Source: Alisma plantago-aquatica (taxonomy: Eukaryota > Streptophyta > Magnoliopsida > Alismatales > Alismataceae). From it: a DNA stretch of 64,000 bases. Position numbers and translations under genes: made by a program. This document shows, piece after piece, positions 12,864 through 24,020 of this stretch. A model generated the notes under the pieces. It had not been told where the DNA came from. It ran no database searches and saw only the letters and a list, made by a program, of their open reading frames with translations. The stretch lies in contig OY856411.1 in the NCBI GenBank assembly GCA_963693085.1, positions 63,472,001 to 63,536,000 on the forward strand, read 5' to 3'. The stretch's first letter is position 1. The number at the start of each line of letters is the position of its first letter.

Positions 12864-13930
12864 TGTAACATACTGAATCTCAGGGTCTTTCCTGCAATTT
12901 ACCCACTTTTGAGCTTTTCTTGGCCTTCTAGTCCATTTGGACCTTTTTCATAAATTTCCCTTCTTTTATATTCTTTTTGGACTCCTTGTGCAATTTGAGC
13001 ACAATTCAAGGTTGGAATTACCTTTTTCCCTCATTTATGATAATAAAGGGGTGTTTGCACAAATAACCCACTTAAGGTAATAATTAAGGTCTAATAATAC
13101 AAAATAAAGTTTCATGAGTAATATAAGTAGATAATATTAATTTGGAGCTTTTTGGATAAATATATTAGCAATAATGTGTATTTAAGTTAATGTATGAGAA
13201 CATTAACCTTAATTGTTTCTCTCTCCTCAAGATATGATTTTAATTCATGAAAATATGTTATTTAATTGAGAAATGATTATTGAAATCTTAATGTGTTTAA
13301 TATCTCGAAATTTACTCACTTGTTTCATAAAAAGAAGTCTTTTCATATAATTCATTCATTTTAATATATTAATATACACTTTAATGAGCAATATATTTAT
13401 TAAGGGCCTTATTGGATATAAATATGAAATATAATTATATAGCATGAATCTAGACGTCATTACAAACCTAGGGTTAAAATTTGATGTCATTTGGAGTTCA
13501 TTTGACCTTCCAAATGCATTTAACAAGTTTTCAATTAAAATGTGACATTATTGCATTAATATGTCAATGTAACATGCACATTTAAGCCTAAGTTCAGCTC
13601 TAAATGGCTGTCACGCACCCCAGGACCATCGTGGACCGAAGATCCAATGATTCTGATGAGAGGCGGATCGCATCCAAGGGTTGTCGCATCATCTTCCACC
13701 TCCATATTAACTGTAGCCGAAGCAAGCAACCGCAGCTCGCTTCGTTTCCATCTTTCTCCCTCGTCTCTTCACCTTTTCCAGAGATTTCTTCGCCCACGAG
13801 TTCGTGAGAACCTCCCGCAGTGAACAAGCCTAACCTCATCGCCTCCCGTGCTCTGTAGGTGAAACGCCATACTCGCTCGACCAAGGCTTCTCATCTCCAA
13901 GGTCGTTTCGGCGCCACAGCGATCCACACC

Positions 13931-13937
13931 TATAAAT
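13931..13937 (+). promoter_or_regulatory. TATA box in the inner 5' LTR
   Basis: TATAAAT in the context CACCTATAAATG follows a GC-rich block. It is conserved at 19056-19062 in the 3' LTR and, in altered form, in the outer element. It is a probable core promoter; no transcript evidence is available here. Confidence 0.55.
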
Positions 13938-14759
13938 GACTACCTACACACCTTCGTCGGAACCTTAGAAACCTACCCAAGCCACTAATTGCATCCAAGG
14001 ACGTGAGGGAAGTCGGCGACGTGGAGCTTTTACAGCTGGGATTGCGGCCCCCCTCCACGGAGCTAGGAGGAACCATCTTCGAAATCGTTTGGTTTGGTGA
14101 GTTCCTCTCTCGATCCTCTTCGTTTCGAGTACCTGAACGTCGAATTTGGTGGAGAAACGCAAAAACGCCCAAAGGGTCAAGTTTGCACCCCGCCGCAAGG
14201 CTGGGCGCGGCCTGGGGAAGAAGATGATGGACAAATGTCCATTTTGCCCCCGCGCGCCCTTCTCTCTGGTTCTTTAGCCGAGGGCAGATCCGTCAATTTC
14301 AAACTTGATTTTTCACCCATTTAGCAATTAACTAGTCAATCTTGTTTAATTAATAGAGAATCGCTCGGTTGTCGGAAAAGTACAAACAAATACTCGTTGG
14401 AAAGATAAATCATGTAGAATCCGATTGTTTAAGTTTTAAACCCTGTTTTCCATTACAAACCTCTTAATTAATTCAAACACTAATTTAAATGTATAAAGTG
14501 TTATAAAATGATTATAATAGTGTTTTAACTCTGTTTTTGGTAAATAAATATGTTTTCTCGAATAGAAATATATTAGGAATCGTTTGGCCCTGTTTACAGA
14601 CCCAAAGTCCAAAGTTTTAATCCATGGTTTATAAATATGGATATTTTACACTTAAAGTATGTTTAAGTAACCTAATACATGTGTAATATTTGTAACTAGG
14701 GGAATATGGAATAGTGATACAATCAAATTGGTGAATGTGATGGCAATTAATTAAAACAT

Positions 14760-14945
14760 GTATGTGTATCCCTATTTCAGTATGTGGATCCTATTTGTGT
14801 ATGTGAAACCTATTTTGTATGTGTAGCCCTATTTCAGTATGTGGATCCTATTTGTGTATGTGAAACCTATTTAGTATGTGCACCCTATTCTAGTATGTGG
14901 CTCCTATTATGCGGACCCTATTCATATATGTGATCTCTATGGATG
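14760..14945 (+). repeat. TATGTG-type minisatellite in the inner 5' LTR
   Basis: About eight short diverged units of the form GTATGTGNNNCCTATT occur in tandem, including one near-exact duplication of roughly 58 bp. The same tract is in the 3' LTR (about 19887-20065). A shorter version occurs in the outer LTRs near 11605-11680 and 26908-26985. Confidence 0.75.
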
Positions 14946-15408
14946 AATGTGAATGTTATTGTGCAAACAATCCTAATATCTTAGTTGGGACTTTTCCAAC
15001 CCCACAATCATTGTTGTGCTAGCCTTGTTATCCTTCTCATTGTATTTACTGGCTCTTTACTTATTTTATGCCATTGTGGCTCATTCATTTGAATTATGTG
15101 AATCATACTACTACATATGTTGCCTCCTTTACTTGGAAATGCTTTAATCTTGTTATTGCCTATGTTGGCTTATCCTTTTGAAATATTTGGAAACGTTGTA
15201 AAATGTTGTTGCTTTGTTGGCTCCTTTATTCTTGGAGTTCTTGGATATTGTTGTTGCCTATGATGGCCCATTTATTTATTTGGGCTTTATTCCCAATGCA
15301 ATGTTGCAATCTTGTTACTTTTCACTATACTGCCAAGTGACTATTTAAGCATGATGTATTTTAGGCCAAATGACAATGTAGTGTACATGAGTACAAACCA
15401 CCCACAGG

Positions 15409-15535
15409 GCACTGGGGTTTTAGTCCCCCTGCCGGGAACTGGGGTTTTAGTCCCCCTGCCATTTTATATATTAGGCACTGGGGTTTTAGTCCCCCTGCCA
15501 TTTTTTAGGCACTGGGGTTTTAGTCCCCCTTCCAT
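15409..15535 (+). repeat. Hairpin minisatellite in the inner 5' LTR
   Basis: Four tandem units of GCACTGGGGTTTTAGTCCCC type lie here. Within each unit GGGG and CCCC can pair around TTTTAGT. The repeated peptide GTGVLVPLP in the overlapping open frame is a by-product. Confidence 0.85.
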
Positions 15536-16019
15536 TGGTGAGGTCTGGTAGGTGCCTCACCCTACATTGAGATGAGTTTGTGTCTTAATATATTCATGCT
15601 ATGTGATTGTTATTGTGGTGATTGTATATGGCAGTTCTCTTATTCTTATTTGAATATCTTTCTCATTCTCTTAAACTCTGGTAGCATAGAGAATCCTTTA
15701 TTATGCAATGTTGTTGACTATTACTTGTCCAATTCTTTTTTATTGACACATACCTTTTATCTTTCTCTTGTTGGATGACCCCAACCATCCAGGTTAGGAT
15801 CAGAGTGCGCATGGAAGCTTGGTGAACCTAAGGCTAAGGATAGGACAAGAAGAAAATGAACATATAGTTGGCTTGATCATAGTTGTTTTTATGTTTTAAG
15901 TTGTTTTGTTTGGAGACAATGTTGTGTTAGTCTAGTCTTCCTCTACCTAGATCCTTGTGCTTGTATAAAGTTGTACTCTCTTTTGGGAAAACATTGTAAT
16001 GTACTCTTTATACATTTTG

Positions 16020-16025
16020 AATAAA
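16020..16025 (+). terminator. Poly(A) signal AATAAA in the inner 5' LTR
   Basis: AATAAA lies about 80 bp before the LTR end and is conserved at 21146-21151 in the 3' LTR. It is the likely 3' processing signal of the element RNA. Confidence 0.55.
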
Positions 16026-16107
16026 GTCAAGTTTTATTTCTTCCGCTGCCACACCATTGGTGTTTTTGTTTATCATGTTTACTAGTAGAGACTATGTCTT
16101 TACAACA

Positions 16108-16119
16108 TGGTATCAGAGC
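16108..16119 (+). other. Primer-binding site, tRNA-Met type
   Basis: TGGTATCAGAGC lies three bases after the LTR. This sequence complements the 3' end of plant initiator tRNA-Met and is common in Copia elements and in Tekay/Del chromoviruses. Confidence 0.92.
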
Positions 16120-18000
16120 ATCAAGGTAGTCAGATTCTTGACTAATTCAAAAATTGTCTCCCTAGAGTATATAGTTTCCCTTTGGTTAGTTTTTTGCCTT
16201 AGAGTTGACCTAACATGAAAGTTTGATTTAGTATCATAATAATAATTAATTAAAAATAAATATTTGTCAACTTTTTAGTAAATTGTATATTGAGAAGCTA
16301 CTAGAGCAAGAAGTTGAAAGTGATGGTGTCTAGAAAGGGTTAGAGCTTGGGGGCTGGCAATATTTTCCTCCGCCCCACTAGCTTGGTAACGAGGACTCCT
16401 GAGCTCATATGACCTGGCCTGGCCTGATCTGATACAGACAACTCGACATAGTCTATCTTTGGGCATGTTGCCTAATTGTTGAATACCTTAGGAAAACCTT
16501 AAGTGATGATTTGATCTCTTACACAAAAATCATCCTTAATTACCTTGTACTCCTATGTTTAGGGTTAGTGTACCCTATGTTACCCCTGAAGTTTGGTAAG
16601 TAAATCCTTTTAGTGTTGAGTTTTATGTACCCTTTTACCCTTAGCTTAGTTTAACTTAGTTTGACCCTTTTTAAGGGGTAGGATGAGGGTAATGGTGTTA
16701 GTACCCTGTTTGGTTTTGCAAATCTGATTTCGAGGACGAAATCCCTTTTTAGGGGGATGGAATCCTAATTAAAAGCAAAATCAAATACCTTTAGAGTTAG
16801 AAACCCTATCTATGTGGACATATGTACATAATAACTTATGTGAACAAGAATTTACCAAACACATTATACTTATAATTCAACTTGTTTGTTTATACACACA
16901 TGAATATGTAGTAAGTCATATAGGAATAATTCATATGTTTGAACCTTCACATATAGGCTTGATGCACATAATAAACAAGTTACTAATGGTGAATATACAT
17001 AACGTTGACTATGCCACCTTAATGGTAAAATGTGTATGGATAATGCACCCTAAGGATGCTTTAACATGTAATGATCGTGTTGACCTAAACCCTAATATGT
17101 AATCATCTAGCCTTGACAACATATACATATATATATCCTTAATGCCTTTCATGATACATTAGTGACATTAGGTGTCATCATCACATAATATACCCTAATG
17201 CATATAAATGGATTATAGTCACTAAGTTATCAATACATGTAAGGTATATCTCTTGTTCTCTAATGAACACCTCATCATAACTTGATATATGAATTAATTC
17301 ATTAATATTTAATGTTTTACATCATATTCACTAAAATGCATATAATGACTCAAACATGATAATGAATAATTGGATTCACATAAATATTCATAAGTGCCTA
17401 ATGAGAATTAAAATATGTATAATTTATAACATGAAGTGTATTGGACGAAAATGATTAATGATATCATTAATATGAGTATGAAAGATGATATGAAAATGTG
17501 CAATATGAACATTATTTGGAATTATTATAGGCTTAATAACTTGTTGGATAATATTAACTTTTTCTACAAAATAATTTGTTATAACTCTACATGATAGTTT
17601 TAAGCGGATAATGGAAAATGAATTCATGTTATTAAGGTTTTTGACCTAATACATTAAGTAATGTTGAAATGGCTTAGTAAACCCTAATTGCTTAAAACCC
17701 TTGATGAGGGAAATACACATAATATAATATTGATATATAATTGTTTAGAATAAAATGTGGCACAAGTAGTAGTATAATATATAAGATACCTCTTCATGAT
17801 GTAGATTATATTAATGAGGCAAAAATGTTAGTTTAAGTTTAATAAAAGTTTATAGGTTTTGTGAAAACATTAGTAACACCTGAGTTATTTAGATTTTGTG
17901 TTGTACCCTAGATTAAGGGTTATAACCTAGTGTTAAAGGTTGGGAAGTTGCACACTCACCCTCTCTTTCCTCTTGTTGTGATTTCGGGGACGAAATCCTC
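16120..18000 (+). other. Internal region of inner family A element, no coding genes
   Basis: This stretch is AT-rich and has no recognisable protein domain. Two copies of the signature GATTTCGRGGACGAAATCC plus a purine run occur at 16726-16757 and 17980-18010. In Tekay/Del elements such a sequence encodes the last pol residues just before the polypurine tract, so these are relics of a coding ancestor. The short frames at 16812-17102 and 17424-17627 lack features. Confidence 0.7.
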
Positions 18001-18017
18001 TTTAAGGGGTGGTGTGT
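18001..18017 (+). other. Polypurine tract of inner family A element
   Basis: AAGGGGTGGTGTGT directly precedes the 3' LTR start TGTAACATAC. It is the expected plus-strand priming site. Confidence 0.7.
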
Positions 18018-21000
18018 TGTAACATACTGAATCTCATGGTCTTTCCTGCAATTTACCCACTTTTGAGCTTTTCTTGGCCTTCTAGTCCATTTGGACCTTT
18101 TTCATAAATTTCCCTTCTTTTATATTCTTTTTGGACTCCTTGTGCAATTTGAGCACAATTCAAGGTTGGAATTACCTTTTTCCCTCATTTATGATAATAA
18201 AGGGGTGTTTGCACAAACAACCCACTTAAGGTAATAAATAAGGTCTAATAATACAAAATAAAGTTTCATGAGTAATATAAGTAGATAATATTAATTTGGA
18301 GCTTTTTGGATAAATATATTAGCAATAATGTGTATTTAAGTTCATGTATGAGAACATTAACCTTAATTATTTCTCTCTCCTCAAGATATGATTTTAATTC
18401 ATGAAAATATGTTATTTAATTGAGAAATGATTATTGAAATCTTAATGTGTTTAATATCTCGAAATTTACTCACTTGTTTCATAAAAAGAAGTCTTTTCAT
18501 ATAATTCATTCATTTTAATATATTAATATACACTTTAATGAGCAATATATTTATTAAGGGCCTTATTGGATATAAATACGAAATATAATTATATAGCATG
18601 AATCTAGACGTCATTAAAAACCTAGGGTTAAAATTAGATGTCATTTGGAGTTCATTTGACCTTCCAAATGTATTTAACAAGTTTTCAATTAAAGTGTGAC
18701 ATTATTGCATTAATATGTCAATGTAACATGCACATTTAAGCCTAAGTTCAGCTCTAAATGGCTGTCACGCACCCCAGGACCATCGTGGACCGAAGATCCA
18801 ACGATTATGATGAGAGGCGGATCGCATCCAAGGGTTGTCGCATCATCTTCCACCTCCAGTTTAACTGTAGCCGAAGCAAGCAACCGCCGCTCTTCACCTT
18901 TTCCAGAGCTTTCTTCGCCCATGAGTTCGTGAGAACCTCCCGCATTGAACAAGCCTAACCTCATCGCCTCCCGTGCTCTGTAGGTGAAACACCATACTCG
19001 CCCGACCAAGGCTTCTCATCTCCAAGGTCGTTTCAGCGCCACAGCGATCTGCACCTATAAATGTCTACCTACACACCTTCGTCGGAACCTTAGAAACCTG
19101 CCCAAGCCACTAATTGCATACAAGGACGCGAGGGAAGTCGGCGACGTGGAGCTTTTACAGCTGGGATTGCGGCCCCCATCCACGGAGCTAGGAGGAACCA
19201 TCGTCGAAATCGTTTGGTTTGGTGATTTCCTCTCTCGATCCTCTTCGTGTCGAGTACCTAAACGTCGAATTTGGTGGAGAAACGCAAAAATGCCCAAAGG
19301 GTCAAGTTTGCACCCCGCCGCAAGGCTGGGCGCGGCCTGGGGAAGAAGATGATGGAAAAATGTCCATTTTGCCCCCGCGCGCCCTTCTCTCTGGTTCTTT
19401 AGCGGAGGGCAGATCCGTCAATTTCAAACTTGATTTTTCACCCATTTAGCAATTAACTAGTCAATCTTGTTTAATTAATAGAAAATCGCTCGTTTGTCGG
19501 AAAAATACAAACAAATACTCGTTGGAAAGATAAAATCATGTAGAATCCGATTGTTTAAGTTTTAAACCCTATTTTCCATTACAAACCTGTTAATTAATTC
19601 AAACACTAGTTTAAATGTATAAAGTGTTATAAAATGATTATAATAGTGTTTTAACTCTGTTTTTGGTAAATAAATATATTTTCTCGAATAGAAAAATATT
19701 AGGAATCGTTTGGCCTTATTTACAGACCCAAAATCCAAAGTTTTAATCCATGGTTTATAAATATGGATATTTTACACTTAAAGTATCTTTAAGTAACCTA
19801 GTACATGTGTAATGTTTGTAACTAGGGGAATATGGAATGGTGATACAATCAGATTGGTGAATGTGACGTCAATTAATTAAAACAGGTATGTGTAGCCCTA
19901 TTTCAGTATGTGGATCCTATTTGTGTATGTGAAACCTATTTTGTATGTGTAGCCCTATTTCAGTATGTGGATCCTATTTGTGTATGTGAAACCTATTTAG
20001 TATGTGCACCCTATTCTAGTATGTGGCTCCTATTATGCGGACCCTATTCATATATGTGATCTCTATGGATGAATGTGAATGTTATTGTGCAAACAATCCT
20101 AATCTCTTAGTTGGGACTTTTCCAACCCCACAATCATTATTGTGCTAGCCTTGTTATCCTTCTCATTGTATTTATTGGCTCTTTACTTATTTTATGCCAT
20201 TGTGGCTCATTCATTTGAATTATGTGAATCATGCTACTACATATGTTGCCTCCTTTACTTGGAAATGCTTTAGTCTTGTTATTGCCTATGTTGGCTTATC
20301 GTTTTGAAATATTTGGAAACGTTGTAAAATGTTGTTGCTTTGTTGGCTCCTTTATTCTTGGAGTTCTTGGATATTGTTGTTGCCTATGATGGCCCATTTA
20401 TTTATTTGGGCTTTATTCCCAATGCAATGTTGCAATCTTGTTACTTTTCACTATACTGCCAAGTGACTATTTAAGCATGATGTATTTTAGGCCAAATGAC
20501 AATGTAGTGTACATGAGTACAAACCACCCACAGGGCACTGGGGTTTTAGTCCCCCTGCCGGGCACTGGGGTTTTAGTCCCCCTGCCATTTTATATATTAG
20601 GCACTGGGGTTTTAGTCCCCCTGCCATTTTTTAGGTACTAGGGTTTTAGTCCCCCTGCCATTGGTGAGGTCCGGTAGGTGCCTCACCCTACATTGAGATG
20701 AGTTTGTGTCTTAATATATTCATGCTATGTGATTGTTATTGTGGTGATTGTATATGGCAGTTCTCTTATTCTTATTTGAATATTTATCTCATTCTCTTAA
20801 ACTCTGGTAGCATAGAGAATCCTTTATTATGCAATGTTGTTGACTATTACTTGTCCAATTCTTTTTTATTGACACATACCTTTTATCTTTCTCTTGTTGG
20901 ATGACCCCAACCATCCAGGTTAGGATCAGAGTGCGCAAGGAAGCTTGGTGAACCTAAGGCTAAGGATAGGACAAGAAGAAAAGGAACATATAGTTGGCTT

Positions 21001-21230
21001 GATCATAGTTGTTTTTATGTTTTAAGTTGTTTTGTTTGGAGAAAATGTTGTGTTAGTCTAGTCTTCCTCTACCTAGATCCTTGTGCTTGTATAAAGTTGT
21101 ACTCTCTTTTGGGAAAACATTGTAATGTACTCTTTATACATTTTGAATAAAGTCAAGTTTTATTTCTTCCGCTGCCACACTATTGGTGTTTTTGTTTATC
21201 ATTTTTACTAGTAGAGTCTATGTCTTTACA
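18018..21230 (+). repeat. 3' LTR of inner family A element
   Basis: It is nearly identical to 12864-16104. TATA box at 19056-19062, hairpin array at about 20533-20665, poly(A) signal at 21146-21151. It lacks about 29 bp present in the 5' LTR near 13735-13775. Confidence 0.93.
20533..20665 (+). repeat. Hairpin minisatellite in the inner 3' LTR
   Basis: Four units of the same hairpin-forming repeat as at 15409-15535 are present, with a few substitutions (for example GGTACTAGGG in the last unit). Confidence 0.85.
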
Positions 21231-21235
21231 TCATC
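21231..21235. repeat. Right target-site duplication of inner family A element (TCATC)
   Basis: TCATC directly follows the 3' LTR and matches 12859-12863. The LINE reading frame resumes here. Confidence 0.92.
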
Positions 21236-21915
21236 CATGAAGCTAAACTACAGACGCTATCTGTCATGCTTAATTTCATCAAGAACTGCACTGAATCGAT
21301 CCTGAATCTACCTGATCAGGTGACGAAGCAAATGAAACCTCCACAGCTGAGAACCGACATACCGAGGCCTAAGGATGAGGCTATTATCTTGTTCGTAGAT
21401 GCAACACATAAAGAAGGTGCACAATTTGCAGGTATGGGAATCCATGTTGTTAACTCTTCAGGCCTCTGTCTGTGAGGAGAAGGCCTTATCACTAGGGCAA
21501 TATATGCCATGGATGCTAGGTACATGCGATTATCAAAGTTGTCGACGTAGCAGTTGACTTGGGAGTGACAAATGTAGTAATACTCTCTGACTGCAGCCAA
21601 GCAGTTGACATCTTGAACAATGGGGTATGTCCGTCAAAGTTTTGACCTTTTGTGAAAAAGTTCAAAGCGCGCACATCAACCCTTCTTACCTGTCGAGTAT
21701 GCCTAATCCCTAGGACGCTCAACATGGTAGAAGATTCCCTTACAAAATCTGCTCTACAAAACCAACATATGGGCACCCTAAGCCCGCCCCATAACCCTAG
21801 GTTTAATTCTACATTGTTTTCTTTTAACTCTTTGAAACTTCCTTGGCTAGATATGGAGGTGAATGTAGATCTTAACATTCTGTGGCCTGCAAGAGAGAGC
21901 GGGATGAATGCATAA
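21236..21915 (+). pseudogene. LINE 2 ORF2 C-terminal part (RNase H)
   Basis: This is the second half of the split LINE protein. The frame 21266-21475 contains LFVDATHKEGAQFAGMGIHV, matching the first strand and catalytic Asp of plant LINE RNase H domains. The VVILSDCSQAVDIL region near 21570 in another frame matches the later Asp motif. Stops at 21473 and 21547, plus frame changes, inactivate it. Family knowledge: RNase H removes the RNA template after first-strand synthesis. The 3' untranslated part ends at the A tail at 21931. Confidence 0.75.
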
Positions 21916-21937
21916 TCTCTCTGTTTTTCCAAAAAAA

Positions 21938-21953
21938 AATATAATCAAATAGG
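21938..21953. repeat. Right target-site duplication of LINE 2
   Basis: AATATAATCAAATAGG follows the A tail, identical to 11933-11948. The outer LTR resumes afterwards (TATCAAAAGAAAACTTC). Confidence 0.92.
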
Positions 21954-22968
21954 TATCAAAAGAAAACTTCAAAAAAGGAATCATAATTGGGACTCAAGAA
22001 CCATAAAATCAGATTCTAAATGAAAAATCCTTTCCAATGACTATTTATTTGCATTTTTCTGACCATGGATCGATTTACTATGAATTAAGTAAAATCGGCC
22101 AATCAGAATGCAAGAAAACCATAGCGTGACAGTGATTTAAATGAAAATGTAAATCGATGTAAATAGTAGGTGAAATGACCAAACTTCCCATGCATTTAAA
22201 ATGAAATAAATTAAAATATTGAGGGCACTACTGTCATTCGCATGTAACATAACTCGTTGGCGAGGAAAAATAAAACAAGAGGGAAAGGACGGAAATGCCC
22301 ATGCCAATTTGATAGGCGGATTGAAGGGGCAGGGGTGCCCTTGTCATTTTCTTGTCGGGATTCTACCTGCTCTGGCCATGGAGATGCCATTTCGTCAAGA
22401 AGGCTACTGGAGCTCAAGCTCCTAGCTCAACTAGCCTCATAGGGCTAAACCTCGCACAAGGAACAAGGCAAAATGGACCTCTGAGGTCCGGCAAAGACGA
22501 CGGTGCATCAACCTCAAGATGAGGACGACACAAACCATGAAACTAACCGGAGATGGTTGGGGAAATAGGGGAGAGGATTCTAGCGATAAAACGGATCAAA
22601 GCAAGGAGGAAAAACCGTGACAAGGGTCAAAATACAATTGTGGGTGAAAGGCGAGCTCAAAAGACCCCTTGCCAAAGGCGGGGGTACACTCGATCCCAAA
22701 ACTACACGGTGCCGGTGAGATGCTCACCGTGGTCCATAGGACCCGGCACATGGGGGCACCGCGAGCAAAAATAAATAAGGAGAAGTAAAGAATAGGCATC
22801 AGGGATACTCACCTAGGAGGCAATCGAACATAAGTGGCCGGAGGAGGATTCTCCAGGCCGAGGTCGCCAGAGAAGCACTTTGAGTAGGTCGAGGAGGAAG
22901 AGGCCAGCTGGGAACAAATTGAGAGAGGAGGAGAAAAGATTGAGGTCTAAGGGTTCTCACGGTGGTCA

Positions 22969-22974
22969 TATATA
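22969..22974 (-). promoter_or_regulatory. TATA-like box in the outer left LTR (minus strand)
   Basis: The minus strand reads CTATATATGACC at the homologous place in both outer LTRs (28274-28279 in the right LTR). It is a probable core promoter. Confidence 0.45.
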
Positions 22975-24020
22975 GGTGAGTGACAAGCTAGGTCTCACTC
23001 TGTAAATCATGGCAGAGAGGGGGAGGTGAGCCCAGTTGGGTGTTTATTTCACAGCGAAGGGTAGAAGATGAGCAACCCCTTGTTGGATGCGTATTGGAGA
23101 GACGAATCACGTGGAGGAAGAATCGAGTGAAATTGTTAAGCATAGAGGGAGAATGAGACCGGGGTAGGTCAGGGGTTGGGAGCAGCCTGACGGCTGGAGG
23201 TAGAAGACAAAGGACCTACCGCGGATCCAGATCGACGGTCCAAAGACGTCGCTCGAAGTGCATGACGGAAAAGTGAATTGAAACCATAGCGTTACAAAAT
23301 GAAATGCATGATATTCAAGTAGGAACTTTCGTCACATTTTACTCCAACTCATAAATTCGATTTGAAAGGTCAAATGAAGTCCAAATGGCAGCTAACTTTA
23401 ACCACATGCACAAATTAATGTCTAGAATCATGCTATGCAATTAGATTCTCATTTCACCCATTATTTGGCCCTTAATTAATATATTGCTCATTAAGATGTA
23501 TTTTAATATATTAAAATGAATGAGTTATATGAAAAGACTTCTTTTAATGGATTATATGAGTGAAATTTGAGATATCCAACCATTATTAACTATAAGAGCA
23601 AAATCTCACCGTTATATTCTATTTTGATATATTATTCTCATTTTTGAGGAGAGAGAAGGAAATTAGGTTAATTACACCCATAATTAATTCTATTACATAT
23701 TTTTGCTCATATCTTATCCAAAAAGATATAAGAGCTCCAAATTAACATTATCCACTTATTATCTCACATAAAACTCCATTTTGCATTATTAGTCCTCAAT
23801 TATTACCTTAAGTGGGTTATTTGTGCAAATACCCCTTTATAATCATAAATGGGGGTACAAATGGAATTTCACCATCATTAATGCTCAAATTGCATATAGA
23901 GTCCAAAAATGATTCAAAAGGATGGGAAATTTATGAAAAAGGTCCAAATGGACTAGAAGGCAAAGAAAAGCTCAAAAGTGGGTAAATTGCAGGGAAGAAA
24001 CTAGATTTCAGTATGTTACA

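Larger units (their letters stand above)
12864..16104 (+). repeat. 5' LTR of inner family A element
   Basis: It begins TGTAACATAC and ends GTCTTTACA. It holds a GC-rich block with a TATA box (13931-13937), a tract of TATGTG-type repeats (14760-14945), the hairpin minisatellite (15409-15535) and a poly(A) signal (16020-16025). With TATA near +1070 and the signal near +3160, the R region would be about 2 kb and U5 very short. Confidence 0.93.
12864..21230 (+). mobile_element. Inner family A LTR element, structurally complete, non-coding
   Basis: This 8.37 kb plus-strand element has LTRs of 3241 and 3213 bp, a 5 bp TCATC duplication, a tRNA-Met-type primer site and a polypurine tract. The internal region is only 1.9 kb and has no gag, protease, reverse transcriptase or integrase. 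It therefore resembles a LARD: large LTRs, no proteins, moved in trans. The LTRs differ by scattered substitutions and one gap of about 29 bp (13734-13775, shorter at about 18882), so it is younger than the outer copy. It belongs to a slightly different subfamily from the outer element: the GC-rich promoter block differs most. Confidence 0.93.
11949..21937 (+). mobile_element. LINE 2, 5'-truncated L1-type LINE, split by the inner family A element
   Basis: Only the C-terminal part of ORF2 is present, as is usual for 5'-truncated LINE copies. Left part: 11949-12863. Right part: 21236-21937, ending in an A tail (21931-21939). A 16 bp target duplication flanks it. The LTR element at 12864-21230 sits inside it. 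The LINE itself is only about 1.6 kb. The domain order is zf-RVT and then RNase H, typical of plant L1 elements that carry an RNase H domain. Confidence 0.9.
10542..24020 (-). repeat. Left LTR of outer family A element (its 3' LTR), interrupted
   Basis: It starts with TGTAAAGACC and ends with GTATGTTACA (TG...CA on the minus strand). LINE 2 splits it at 11949-21937. Minus-strand landmarks are a poly(A) signal near 10620, the hairpin array at 11095-11225, and a TATA-like TATATA at 22969-22974 (read CTATATATGACC on the minus strand). The GC-rich block 22260-23280 lies around the predicted promoter. Short open frames in it are shared between LTR copies but have no protein features. Confidence 0.88.

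Noticed and set aside
13604..14324. Several frames conserved between 13604-14324 and 18758-19449
   Set aside because: They are conserved only because they lie in the two LTRs of one element. Frames differ on both strands and none has a domain.
15312..15551. Frame with repeated GTGVLVPLP peptide (also at 20438-20641)
   Set aside because: The peptide repeat comes from the hairpin minisatellite in the LTR. The frame is not otherwise supported.
16108..16119. TGGTATCAGAGC as part of a tRNA gene
   Set aside because: Only the complement of a tRNA 3' end is present, at the standard place after an LTR. It is a primer site.
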